Shown piece by piece: positions 16,236 to 24,484 of a stretch of DNA of 61,290 bases. The translations under genes and the position numbers were made by a program. Location of the stretch: contig NZ_JAUHTQ010000019.1 of assembly GCF_030418165.1 (NCBI RefSeq), positions 1 through 61,290 on the forward strand, given 5' to 3'. Positions within the stretch are counted from its first letter, which is position 1, and each line of letters opens with the position of its first letter. Source of the DNA: Ureibacillus aquaedulcis (lineage in GTDB: Bacteria > Bacillota > Bacilli > Bacillales_A > Planococcaceae). The notes under the pieces are model-generated. The model was given only the letters and a program-made list of their open reading frames with translations. It was not told the origin of the DNA and did not search any database.

Positions 16236-16802
16236 ATGGAGCGAATTACATGGGATCAGTTTTTTATGGCGCAAAGCCATCTATTGGCCCTAAGAAGTAC
16301 ATGTACTAGATTAGCAGTCGGTGCAACAATTGTTCGAGAGAAAAGAATTATCGCTGGTGGGTATAATGGGTCGATTTCGGGAGACGAACATTGTATCGAA
16401 GATGGCTGCTATGTTGTGGATAATCATTGTGTTCGGACGGTTCACGCTGAAGCAAATGCATTATTGCAATGTGCGAAATATGGTACACCGGCAAATGGTG
16501 CAGATATTTATGTGACACATTTTCCTTGTTTGCCTTGCTCGAAAACCATTATTCAAGCAGGCATTAAAAACTTGTATTACGCCAATGATTATAAAAATAG
16601 CGAATATGCGTTGGAATTATTTCAAAAGGCCAACGTCAATGTTGTTCAAATTCCTTTTGACGAAGCAAAAATAGATTTTTTACAGGATCAAAAGCTTGAG
16701 CTAGCAGTAAATATGCTGGATAAATTGAGGAATTTGGGAGCTTCCAAAGAAGAACTTCAACCTTTTGAAGAGAAGGTGAAACAATTATTTGATTTCATTT
16801 AA
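16236..16802 (+). CDS. comEB: dCMP deaminase-family protein ComEB
   Basis: This 188-residue member of the cytidine/deoxycytidylate deaminase family has zinc-site motifs VHAEANALL (catalytic His/Glu) and PCLPCSK (two Cys ligands). The family deaminates dCMP to dUMP for thymidylate synthesis. Within comE operons ComEB is dispensable for DNA uptake, although polar localisation of ComGA has been linked to it. TTTGGAGGT precedes the ATG. The end overlaps the start of comEC by 14 bases. Confidence 0.93.
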   Translation: MERITWDQFFMAQSHLLALRSTCTRLAVGATIVREKRIIAGGYNGSISGDEHCIEDGCYVVDNHCVRTVHAEANALLQCAKYGTPANGADIYVTHFPCLPCSKTIIQAGIKNLYYANDYKNSEYALELFQKANVNVVQIPFDEAKIDFLQDQKLELAVNMLDKLRNLGASKEELQPFEEKVKQLFDFI

Positions 16803-19080
16803 GCATAAATGGATTTACTATGCCTTATCGATTCTCGTCGCTTCCATTGCAGCTCATGAATCGGTGGGCTTATTGTTCTTATTGTTGCCGTTTGCTCTAT
16901 TTCTTCATTTTAAAAAGTTAGGCAGGATTCATGTTGCCGGAACCGCCTTGATTGCTTTTAGTAGTTTTATTTACTTTGCACACCAGCTCCAACAATTCGA
17001 CGAACCACTTCTTCTTCCTGCTCATTTAACATGGACCGATGAATATAAAATAAATGGCGATACTTTACGTGGATTTATGAAGGATGCCAAAGGCAGATCT
17101 GTCTATGTCGTCTACAACTTCAATTCCGAAAGTGAAAAACTTAACTATCAGCAGGAAGCATTAGCAGGAACTCGATATTTAGTAATTGGCGAGGTAGCAG
17201 AGCCTTCAAAGCCCAGTCATGATTATGCCTTTGATATGAAGAATTATCTTAAGAGCAAGGGCTCTTTAGGTATTGTTGAAATAGCTGCTTGGGAGTTTGT
17301 TGGACACAGTCGAAGTATTCCTGAAAGAATTGCCAAGCAACGATTCAATGTAAAACAACACATCGAAAATACCTTTCCGCCATCTCTCGTCGCCGAAGCC
17401 CAAGCCTTGATTATTGGGTTACAGGAAAATGTGGACGATGAAATGACAAGGGCCTATCAGAAATTGGGAATCACCCATCTATTCGCGATTTCCGGGCTTC
17501 ATATAGCCATTGTGGCGTTTATTTTTTATCAAGGACTTTTGAGGTTGGGCGTTAGAAGAGAATTTGCATCCATCGTTCTCTTGGTCATATTACCGATTTA
17601 TGCGATTCTGGCTGGCGGTGCTCCTTCTGTTTGGCGGGCAGTATTAGTTGTTGAGCTGATGATGGTTAGTCGTTTAGTAGGGAAGATGGCAGCAGATGAT
17701 GCCCTCTCCATCAGTTTTATTATTTTTGTATGCCTGGAACCTTGGTCGGTTTTCCAAATTGGTTTTCAATTATCATATTTGGCAACAGCAAGCCTGATTT
17801 ACTCCAGTCAATTTATTAATCGTTATTCCTCGTGGATTGTACAGTCATTTCTCATCACCTTCGTATCCCAGCTGTTAGTCTATCCTCTTTTACTTTTCCA
17901 TTTCTATGAGCTAAGTCTCTCGTCTTTCATTGTGAATATATTTTTTGTTCCACTTTTCTCCTTCATCATTTTGCCCATCAATATCCTCTTATTGGGTACA
18001 TCCTATATTGCTGAATCACCAACGGATGTATTGTTTCTCCTTTATGAACCATTTAGACATTTCCTAACACTCTTTATTAACTATCTGCAAAGTATACCGT
18101 TTCAAATGTGGAACCCTGGCAAGCCGGCCATTTATCTAATTGTTGTTGCGTATATTAGTGTTTTTGCGGCATTTTATATCTTAGATGTGGGAGGTAAACT
18201 TAAGAAAGTGCTTGCTGTGCTTATACTTCCTGCGATTTTTGTTCATTTTGGCGGAAAGCTGACCAATGATTTAATCATTACCTTTATCAATGTAGGGCAG
18301 GGGGATTGTATTGTTATTGAATTGCCCTTTCAAGAGGAAGTGTATCTAATTGATACTGGCGGCGTTTTGAGATTCAATGAGGAAGAATGGAAGAAGAGTT
18401 CGAATCCATATGAGGTAGGAAGGGACATTGTGGTACCTTTTTTAAAGGGGAAGGGGATTCACAAAATCGATAAACTGATATTGACTCATTCAGATAGTGA
18501 TCATGTTGAAGGGGCAGAGGAAGTTGTACAGGAAATTCGAATCGGTGAAATACACATCACGCCCGGTTCTTATAAGAAGGATGTTATGAATGATTTGTTA
18601 ACTGAAGCAAAAGAACGCAATATCCCGATTGTAGAGCAAATAGCGAATGCTTCCTGGCAAGTTGAAGGGTTTACATTAACATATCTTTGGCCAAACGAGA
18701 CGTCATATGAAGGGAATAATGATTCACTGGTATTGTACTTAACGACAGGCAATTTTGAGGGGCTTTTCATGGGGGATGTGGAAATGGCCGGTGAGGAATC
18801 AATTATTCAACAATACCCTTACATTAGCAATATAGATGTTTTAAAGGCGGGGCATCATGGCAGTAAAACTTCAAGTAGTGAAGTGTTTCTAGAAAGATCA
18901 AAACCTGCGATTACAGTTTTTAGCGCAGGAAGGGATAATCGATATGGCCACCCACATCAGGAAGTTGTAGAAAGGTTTCAGGATTTGGGTTTATCTACAT
19001 TCAATACCGGGAAAGTAGGTACAGTTGAAGTACGGCTTGATGGTGAAACAATTGAAGTGAAGACAGGTAACGGGAAGTGA
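16789..19080 (+). CDS. comEC: DNA internalisation channel ComEC/Rec2
   Basis: This 763-residue polytopic membrane protein forms the channel that brings single-stranded DNA into the cytoplasm. It has N-terminal hydrophobic segments, an OB-like extracellular part, the competence core (about residues 220-470) with FAISGLHIAIVAF, and a C-terminal metallo-beta-lactamase domain with LTHSDSDHVEGAEE and DVLKAGHHGSKTS. That domain is thought to degrade the non-transported strand. The start is TTG at 16789 inside comEB with GAAGGTG about nine bases upstream, implying coupled translation. Length is typical and the frame is intact, so DNA uptake may be functional. Confidence 0.94.
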   Translation: MISFKHKWIYYALSILVASIAAHESVGLLFLLLPFALFLHFKKLGRIHVAGTALIAFSSFIYFAHQLQQFDEPLLLPAHLTWTDEYKINGDTLRGFMKDAKGRSVYVVYNFNSESEKLNYQQEALAGTRYLVIGEVAEPSKPSHDYAFDMKNYLKSKGSLGIVEIAAWEFVGHSRSIPERIAKQRFNVKQHIENTFPPSLVAEAQALIIGLQENVDDEMTRAYQKLGITHLFAISGLHIAIVAFIFYQGLLRLGVRREFASIVLLVILPIYAILAGGAPSVWRAVLVVELMMVSRLVGKMAADDALSISFIIFVCLEPWSVFQIGFQLSYLATASLIYSSQFINRYSSWIVQSFLITFVSQLLVYPLLLFHFYELSLSSFIVNIFFVPLFSFIILPINILLLGTSYIAESPTDVLFLLYEPFRHFLTLFINYLQSIPFQMWNPGKPAIYLIVVAYISVFAAFYILDVGGKLKKVLAVLILPAIFVHFGGKLTNDLIITFINVGQGDCIVIELPFQEEVYLIDTGGVLRFNEEEWKKSSNPYEVGRDIVVPFLKGKGIHKIDKLILTHSDSDHVEGAEEVVQEIRIGEIHITPGSYKKDVMNDLLTEAKERNIPIVEQIANASWQVEGFTLTYLWPNETSYEGNNDSLVLYLTTGNFEGLFMGDVEMAGEESIIQQYPYISNIDVLKAGHHGSKTSSSEVFLERSKPAITVFSAGRDNRYGHPHQEVVERFQDLGLSTFNTGKVGTVEVRLDGETIEVKTGNGK

Positions 19081-19086
19081 CAAACA

Positions 19087-19125
19087 AAAAGGGGAATCTC
19101 AAGTATATCTTGAAATTCCCCTTTT
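19087..19125. terminator. Bidirectional terminator between comEC and yqzM
   Basis: Arms 19087-19103 and 19109-19125 pair over 17 bp with one mismatch. The A run on one side and T run on the other serve both convergent genes. Confidence 0.88.
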
Positions 19126-19139
19126 CGCAGCAGCCCTGA

Positions 19140-19304
19140 TTATGCGGCTACATCAACAATGATTGCGATAATAAACATAATTGCAAAAAATACGAATGAA
19201 ACGCCAAATCCTACACCAGCATCAATAGCTTGGTTACGCATAGATGCGCCATTTTTTCCTTCAAAAGGATTGTGTGTTACAACGTTTTCATCATGTGATG
19301 ACAT
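19140..19304 (-). CDS. yqzM: YqzM-family small membrane protein
   Basis: The reverse-strand ATG at 19304 is preceded by GGAGGGATAAGT and encodes 54 residues starting MSSHDENVVTHNPFEGKNGA. The stretch MRNQAIDAGVGFGVSFVFFA resembles the B. subtilis YqzM core (RNDAIDSAVGFIVSFGFFA), and a single membrane helix runs to the C-terminus. The function is unknown. It lies convergent with comEC and divergent from holA, exactly where B. subtilis yqzM is found. Recognition is by memory of the core motif. Confidence 0.82.
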   Translation of the reverse strand: MSSHDENVVTHNPFEGKNGASMRNQAIDAGVGFGVSFVFFAIMFIIAIIVDVAA

Positions 19305-19478
19305 ACTTATCCCTCCTACTCAACATCAATTATAAGTGAATATATTATAAAAAGCTATAACCAATAAATCAATTTCTACTAACTACCTTTTGTCAAATTG
19401 AATTTTTTTATACATAGATGATAGATAATAAAAAACGTGTATACTTATAAATACGTCTTGGTATTGGGAGGAAGCAAT

Positions 19479-20492
19479 ATGTTTACAAAAGTTTGGAAAG
19501 AGATAAATAATGGGCAAATTGCTCCTGTGTATTGTATTTACGGAGAAGAATCTTATTTTATTGATGAAACAATCAAACGGATCAAACAAGCATTAAGTAC
19601 AGCAGCAGAAGAAGCCGAAGTGATAACATTTGATATGGAGGAATCACCAGTTGATTTAGTGATTGGTGAAGCAGATACCTTTCCATTCTTCTCTGAGAGA
19701 AAAATGGTAATCGCAAAAAACGCTTCATTTTTAAAAGCGAGCGAAAAAGGGAAAGAGAAGATTGAGCATGATTTAAAACGGCTTGAAAACTGGTTGGCCC
19801 ATCCATCCGATTTCTGTGTCACAGTATTTATAGCACCTTATGAAAAGCTAGATGAGCGTAAAAAAATTACGAAGGCAATGAAAGAAAAAAGTATCCTTCT
19901 TCATGCCCAAACACCTAAAGAAAATGATTTGGCAACCTGGATAAGAAGTGAGGTGAACCGTTTTGAAAAAAATATAGCTGATGAGGCTGTAGATAAGTTG
20001 GTGGAAATGGTTGGAGCGAATATGCTTCAGCTGCAAATCGAGATCGAAAAAATTGCTTTATACTTAGGAGAAGAAAAACAAATTACCGCTCACTTAGTTG
20101 AAGAGTTGGTTGCAAAAACATTGGAGCATGATGCGTTTAAAATGCTGAATGCTTACCTAACAAAAAATGTTCCCGAAGCACTGCAGATCTATCATGAATT
20201 GCTTAGACAAAAGGAAGAGCCAATTATGTTGGTCGGCCTGCTGGCTTCGAATATTCGCACGATGAATAATGTTTATTATTTGCAAAAAAAAGGGTACCAT
20301 CCAAATCAAATCTCGAAACAATTAAAGATTCATCCTTATCGAGTGAAGTTAATGGTGGAAAGCAGGGACCGGCCAAATGAGGAAAGATTGCTAAAAGCGC
20401 TAAAAAATCTATCGGAAATAGATTTGAAACTAAAGTCGGTCAGCGGTAACAGGGAGAGGTATTTAGAAATGTTTCTGCTAAAAGCTTTATAA
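19479..20492 (+). CDS. holA: DNA polymerase III delta subunit
   Basis: This 337-residue clamp-loader subunit opens the beta ring. The N-terminus VYCIYGEESYFIDETIKRI and the downstream KIHPYRVKLM region with conserved late leucines are typical of HolA/YqeN. The ATG at 19479 has GGGAGGAAG upstream; an in-frame GTG/ATG region further upstream lacks this site. Its position between comEC/yqzM and rpsT is conserved, except that a two-gene insertion now separates it from rpsT. Confidence 0.93.
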   Translation: MFTKVWKEINNGQIAPVYCIYGEESYFIDETIKRIKQALSTAAEEAEVITFDMEESPVDLVIGEADTFPFFSERKMVIAKNASFLKASEKGKEKIEHDLKRLENWLAHPSDFCVTVFIAPYEKLDERKKITKAMKEKSILLHAQTPKENDLATWIRSEVNRFEKNIADEAVDKLVEMVGANMLQLQIEIEKIALYLGEEKQITAHLVEELVAKTLEHDAFKMLNAYLTKNVPEALQIYHELLRQKEEPIMLVGLLASNIRTMNNVYYLQKKGYHPNQISKQLKIHPYRVKLMVESRDRPNEERLLKALKNLSEIDLKLKSVSGNRERYLEMFLLKAL

Positions 20493-20589
20493 ATCTATTG
20501 GCGTATTTTAGGGTTTTCGCATTTAACAGTATTTACAAAATCTGTTATATTAATTAAAACATCAATTTTCTAGAAAGAAAGGACTTCTC

Positions 20590-21279
20590 ATGGACTATCA
20601 ATTTAGATTCTGGCATTCTCTTTTTAATCCTGACAAACTAGCATTTGCATTAGATAACCAAGAACAGGATCATCAAATTAAAGGTTATCGTTCCCGTTTT
20701 TATATACTCCTTTGTTTGACTATTTTATTTTTTGTCATTAGAGGTATTTGGGGGATGGGTACAGAAAATCTGACGCATCTTATGGCCACTAATCTAGAAG
20801 AAGAATATATTGCGAGCCGATACCTATCAGTATTGGGGGCAGCGATAAAGGGGTTATTATTTTTTATTTTTCATTACTTTTTTATTTCTTTATGTCTATC
20901 AATCCTAACAGATCATTCATTCAAGGCAATTTCAAAAATACAACTCTTTGTGATTGCAAGTATTTTAATAGAAAAAGCTATCCTATTCCTGGTATTCGCT
21001 ATGTCCGGTTTTACGACAACAATCTCTTTTTTGTCTTTGGGCCCGATAAGTACATACTTAACAGATGAAAGCTTTGTCATTTTCTTCTTTAATCAGCTAA
21101 CGATTGCAACAGCTGCTACCATTTTCATTCAATATACTTTTCTATCGAAATGGGAAGAGGAGAGCAAGCGGGCATTATTAGTGAAAATTATAGCTGTTCA
21201 AATTTTCTTTGCCCTAGTAGCAGCTGGAATCAGTATATTACCTCTCTATGATTATGTTTCTAAGGTGGTAGGTTTATGA
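20590..21279 (+). CDS. Polytopic membrane protein, Yip1/YknW-like
   Basis: This 229-residue protein has a soluble N-terminus of about 38 residues (MDYQFRFWHSLFNPDKLAFA) and about five hydrophobic segments near residues 39-56, 80-108, 121-143, 163-180 and 196-216. I cannot name an orthologue with confidence. The topology and the overlap with a downstream HlyD-type adaptor resemble B. subtilis YknW, a Yip1-family protein encoded beside the adaptor YknX. Its ATG follows AGAAAGGA. The stop overlaps the next gene by four bases (ATGA). It sits between holA and rpsT, which are adjacent in B. subtilis. Confidence 0.7.
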   Translation: MDYQFRFWHSLFNPDKLAFALDNQEQDHQIKGYRSRFYILLCLTILFFVIRGIWGMGTENLTHLMATNLEEEYIASRYLSVLGAAIKGLLFFIFHYFFISLCLSILTDHSFKAISKIQLFVIASILIEKAILFLVFAMSGFTTTISFLSLGPISTYLTDESFVIFFFNQLTIATAATIFIQYTFLSKWEEESKRALLVKIIAVQIFFALVAAGISILPLYDYVSKVVGL

Positions 21280-22601
21280 GACGAGATAGAAAAATTTGGT
21301 TAGGAATAAGCGGCGCTGTATTGTTGGCCATTTTGGTAATGAATTGCATCATTATCTATAAAGACGACAGCAAGATTGTACGGTCTTACTATATTACCGA
21401 TTATGAAAGAGTGGAACTCGAGCAGCAAAGAGCCTATTTGGAAAAAGAGGCAATGATTGTTCCGGAAGAAGAAATTCGAATAACGGCAAATGCAAATGCA
21501 CTATCACAAATCTCGGTGCGACCTGGCCAGAAAATTAGTGCAAATGAAGAAATCGCCTCCTATAAAACAGATGAGGCTACTCAGGAACAGTCCAACCTAC
21601 AATCTGAACTAAATGCATACGAAGGAGAGTTAATAGCCTTAGAGGGCATTCTGAGCAGACTGGAGGCGCAGGATATTGCTGATCCCGTTACAACAATTGA
21701 TTCGGAACAATTGGATGATGAATTATCGGTAACCGTGGAAACGGAAGTTCTGCAAGGTTCTCCGACAGAAGCAATCGCTGCTACCGAAAACCAGATTGCT
21801 GAGGTAGAAAGAAATATTGAAATCCTGCAAGACCGGATTTCGGAACTTAGTTTTTCAAATGTACTCTCCAGCCCGGTTGACGGAGTAATTGGGGAAGTTA
21901 TCGAAGGAAATGGGAATATTACTTTTTTAATCTATACAGATGAAAAAAACCTGATCACTTATCTATCAGAGCAGGAGTGGGAGCAGGTTTCGGAAAACCA
22001 AGCCGTTGAACTTAATCCAGCCCTTATTGAAACCGAAGCAGAGACAGAGGTTATGACAAATAGTGAAGATAATCGTTCAGTAGAGAGTGTGGAAGATGAA
22101 TTATTAGGTATTGTGGTTGAGAAACAGACAATCCCAGCGACAAACTCACTTTGGTTTAACAAAATGGAGAAGCTGGTTGCGATGCCGAAACCACTTTCTT
22201 TTGAAGTAAGAGTTGATTTGGACGGTCCTATATTGAATAAGCCTTACGCTAGTTTAACAAATGCCAAAATTATTATTAACGAGGCTTCAAATGCCCTTAG
22301 AGTAAACAAGGATTGGCTTGTCACTAAAGAAGTGCCGACTGAAACCGAGTCAACAGAAATAAATTATATTTATTCAATAGGCGAAGATGGCAAAATTCGT
22401 ACGAACGAAGTTAAGGTTGCCTTCCTTGATAAGGGAGAAACGATTCTAACGAGTAATTTAACAAATGGTCAAATCATCTTTCACGATCACGTAGAAGATG
22501 AATTATCGAATGCATTCTTCCCGATGCCCTTTGAAATTCCAAGTAAAGCAGCCTTGCAGGAACTTGATTGGAAGCACTATGCGAAATATATAATTTTTTA
22601 A
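21276..22601 (+). CDS. HlyD/YknX-type membrane fusion (adaptor) protein
   Basis: This 441-residue protein has one N-terminal membrane anchor (about residues 7-27). The first half of a lipoyl-like domain follows (SVRPGQKISANEEIASYKTD), then two coiled-coil segments (about 100-130 and 165-190), the second lipoyl half (SSPVDGVIGEVIEGNGN) and a C-terminal beta region. This is the adaptor layout that links inner-membrane ABC pumps to their substrate. An acidic insert interrupts the region near residues 250-280. No ATPase or permease gene is nearby, so its pump partner, if any, is encoded elsewhere. Translation is probably coupled to the preceding gene, and a terminator follows. Confidence 0.75.
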   Translation: MRRDRKIWLGISGAVLLAILVMNCIIIYKDDSKIVRSYYITDYERVELEQQRAYLEKEAMIVPEEEIRITANANALSQISVRPGQKISANEEIASYKTDEATQEQSNLQSELNAYEGELIALEGILSRLEAQDIADPVTTIDSEQLDDELSVTVETEVLQGSPTEAIAATENQIAEVERNIEILQDRISELSFSNVLSSPVDGVIGEVIEGNGNITFLIYTDEKNLITYLSEQEWEQVSENQAVELNPALIETEAETEVMTNSEDNRSVESVEDELLGIVVEKQTIPATNSLWFNKMEKLVAMPKPLSFEVRVDLDGPILNKPYASLTNAKIIINEASNALRVNKDWLVTKEVPTETESTEINYIYSIGEDGKIRTNEVKVAFLDKGETILTSNLTNGQIIFHDHVEDELSNAFFPMPFEIPSKAALQELDWKHYAKYIIF

Positions 22602-22605
22602 AATC

Positions 22606-22639
22606 AACTATCTAGAGGATGACTCTAGGTAGTTTTTTG
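22606..22639 (+). terminator. Terminator of the YknW/YknX-like operon
   Basis: AACTATCTAGAG pairs with CTCTAGGTAGTT (22606-22617 with 22623-22634) and is followed by TTTT. Confidence 0.8.
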
Positions 22640-22689
22640 ATGGTTAAAAGTTAAATTAGGATAAGAATGATATTTATAGATACGGGAGC

Positions 22690-22849
22690 TGCAGAAGCTA
22701 AGATTTTTATTAGCGGGCCTTACACAAAAGCAGGCGACAAAAACGCAACGTCCTATTGCATTGTCGGTCGCCATGACCAACGTCGAGTTAGCCCCAATGA
22801 CAAGTCGCAGAGACAACTTCAAGTTGGCTTTGCGACTTTTGTGCTAGAC
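22690..22849 (-). repeat. Structured intergenic repeat, copy B
   Basis: Read on the reverse strand, this begins GTCTAGC and contains the block ATTGGGGCTAAC, then GACCGACAATGCAATAGGAC and GTTGCGTTTTTGTCG. The last two form a hairpin (CGACAATGCAA with TTGCGTTTTTGTCG). The same core, with a few changes, occurs at 35631-35692 on the forward strand. The copy also contains a GTCGCAAAGCCAAC/GTTG...GCGAC hairpin. It fills most of the 390-base gap between the adaptor gene and rpsT. The copies encode no plausible protein. Confidence 0.7.
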
Positions 22850-22940
22850 CGCTTACCCAAATAACACTCAATTAGTTCCTAGATTAAAATAACTAACAGT
22901 AGAAATATCTATTGTAAAAAAATTAAGTGAGCAAACGAAA

Positions 22941-22986
22941 AAGAGGTTTTCCAAATCATAAAAATCATGATTTTGGAAAACCTCTT
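22941..22986 (-). terminator. rpsT terminator
   Basis: AAGAGGTTTTCCAAA... pairs with ...TTTGGAAAACCTCTT with a one-base bulge. On the reverse strand it follows the rpsT stop and is followed by TTTTTCG. Confidence 0.85.
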
Positions 22987-22991
22987 AATGA

Positions 22992-23243
22992 TTAGTTAGC
23001 TTTTTTGGCTAAACGTGATTTTTTACGAGCTGCAGCGTTTTTGTGGATAAGACCTTTAGATGCTGCAGAATCAAGTGCTTTGCTAGCTGCTAATACTAAT
23101 TCATTAGCGTTTTCAGCGTTGTTAGCAAGTGCTTGTTCAGCTTTTTTAACTGTAGTACGCATAGCTGATTTCGCTTGAGCGTTAGCTGCATTAGCTTTTT
23201 CAGCAACTTTAACACGTTTAATTGCAGATTTAATGTTTGGCAT
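22992..23243 (-). CDS. rpsT: Ribosomal protein bS20
   Basis: This 83-residue basic helical protein binds 16S rRNA early in 30S assembly. [19 protein letters not shown] is the usual start, and the Ala/Lys-rich helices end with [17 protein letters not shown]. The ATG at 23243 has AGGAGGTGA upstream; the GTG three codons earlier is part of that site. It is transcribed against holA and gpr as in B. subtilis, from its own promoter. Confidence 0.97.
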   Translation of the reverse strand: MPNIKSAIKRVKVAEKANAANAQAKSAMRTTVKKAEQALANNAENANELVLAASKALDSAASKGLIHKNAAARKKSRLAKKAN

Positions 23244-23274
23244 ATCTTTCACCTCCTAATAAGGTACGAGATGA

Positions 23275-23303
23275 GTTATCTTCTCACTATTTTCGTTTGT
23301 CAA
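23275..23303 (-). promoter_or_regulatory. Sigma-A promoter of rpsT
   Basis: On the reverse strand TTGACA (23298-23303), a 17-bp spacer and GATAAC (23275-23280). It lies about 30 bases upstream of the start codon. Confidence 0.7.
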
Positions 23304-23407
23304 TACAACAAAAATCATTCTACCAAACCATGGAGTTAATTGCAATAGTTAAATGCAAAGAATATTTACTTGACAGTTTGTCCAACATATAAAAGAGGTG
23401 ATTATTA

Positions 23408-24436
23408 ATGATAGAAGTTAATTGGAGCAGAACCGATTTAATTGATGAATCAGCAGAAGTTGTGGAGCATCAGACCAAGCAGCAGAAAAATAGGTTAGAC
23501 CAAACCAGCGGCGTTAATATTGATGAATTCAACGAAGGTCGAGTGAAAATCACAAAAGTGGTTGTGGACGAGCATGGACAGGAACAGATCGGAAAAAAGG
23601 AAGGAACATATATAACGCTCTCTGTTCCGACGTTAACCATAGATGATTCGAACGGCTTTGAACAGTTGGAAAAATCGTTTACAAAATATCTTGATGATAT
23701 CCATAAAGATATAGAGATTAAAAAAGATAGCAAGGTTCTAGTCATCGGATTGGGAAATAAAACAATCACACCCGATGCAATCGGTCCTTTCGCGATTGAC
23801 TCGATGCAAAATGAACAATCCGAAAATCCGAGCGATCATTTTATCATGTACGCGCCAGGCGTGACGGGCCAGACAGGTTTTGAAACAAGTGATTTTATTC
23901 GTGCCCTGACTGAGCGAATTAAGCCTTCTCTAGTATTGGTAATAGATGCATTGGCAACAAGAGGCAGCTCGCGTTTATGTAAAACAATTCAAATTACAAA
24001 TACAGGGATTCACCCCGGTTCAGGAGTTGGGAATCAGCGTACGGAAGTGTCCAAAGAAGTGATGGGTGTACCTGTAACGGCAATCGGTGTGCCGACAGTT
24101 GTGGATGCAACGGTTATTATAGCTGATGCCATCGATAACGTATTTCGTTCGATTGCGGCAAAGATTGAAGAAAAAGGGAAGCCTTCAGGCAAACTCTCCG
24201 TTTCTTCATGGACGCCCGATTCAAACCAAAGAGTTGATTTAAATTTAATTAAACCGATTTTCGGTGAATGGTCGACATGGTCCAATGAAGATCGCCTTCA
24301 ACTATTTGAAGAGGCATTTGCTTCACATCCCGAAAGATTGATCGTCACGCCGAAAGAAGTGGATGTCTGGATTACGAAATATTCAATTCTCATCAGCAAA
24401 TGTTTATTTAAGTGGATGGAACATAAAGTGAAATAG
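23408..24436 (+). CDS. gpr: Germination protease GPR
   Basis: This 342-residue aspartic-type protease is made as a zymogen in the forespore and degrades small acid-soluble spore proteins after germination. The sequence shows the peptidase A25 core with LVIGLGNKTITPDAIGP, MYAPGVTGQTGFET and VIDALATRGSSRLCKTIQ. The N-terminal 10 to 20 residues should be the removable pro-peptide. AAGAGGTG precedes the ATG. The family is sigma-F/sigma-G controlled, but I could not find a convincing promoter of that class here. The gene lies upstream of spoIIP as in B. subtilis. Confidence 0.95.
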   Translation: MIEVNWSRTDLIDESAEVVEHQTKQQKNRLDQTSGVNIDEFNEGRVKITKVVVDEHGQEQIGKKEGTYITLSVPTLTIDDSNGFEQLEKSFTKYLDDIHKDIEIKKDSKVLVIGLGNKTITPDAIGPFAIDSMQNEQSENPSDHFIMYAPGVTGQTGFETSDFIRALTERIKPSLVLVIDALATRGSSRLCKTIQITNTGIHPGSGVGNQRTEVSKEVMGVPVTAIGVPTVVDATVIIADAIDNVFRSIAAKIEEKGKPSGKLSVSSWTPDSNQRVDLNLIKPIFGEWSTWSNEDRLQLFEEAFASHPERLIVTPKEVDVWITKYSILISKCLFKWMEHKVK

Positions 24437-24445
24437 TTCTAAAAG

Positions 24446-24484
24446 GACATCCTCCTCCATATTGTAGTGGAAGGAGAGGATGTC
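24446..24484 (+). promoter_or_regulatory. Hairpin burying the spoIIP ribosome binding site
   Basis: GACATCCTCCTCC (24446-24458) pairs with GGAGAGGATGTC (24473-24484), with one bulged base. The 3' arm contains the entire Shine-Dalgarno sequence AAGGAGAGG, and the hairpin ends at the base before the ATG. There is no T tract, so this is not an ordinary terminator. A sigma-E-like -10 word (CATATTGT, 24458-24465) begins at the edge of the loop, but no good -35 is visible. Confidence 0.6.

Noticed and set aside
22667..22864. Forward frame of 65 codons through the structured repeat
   Set aside because: It lies wholly in repeat copy B and lacks a ribosome binding site; the sequence is explained by hairpins.
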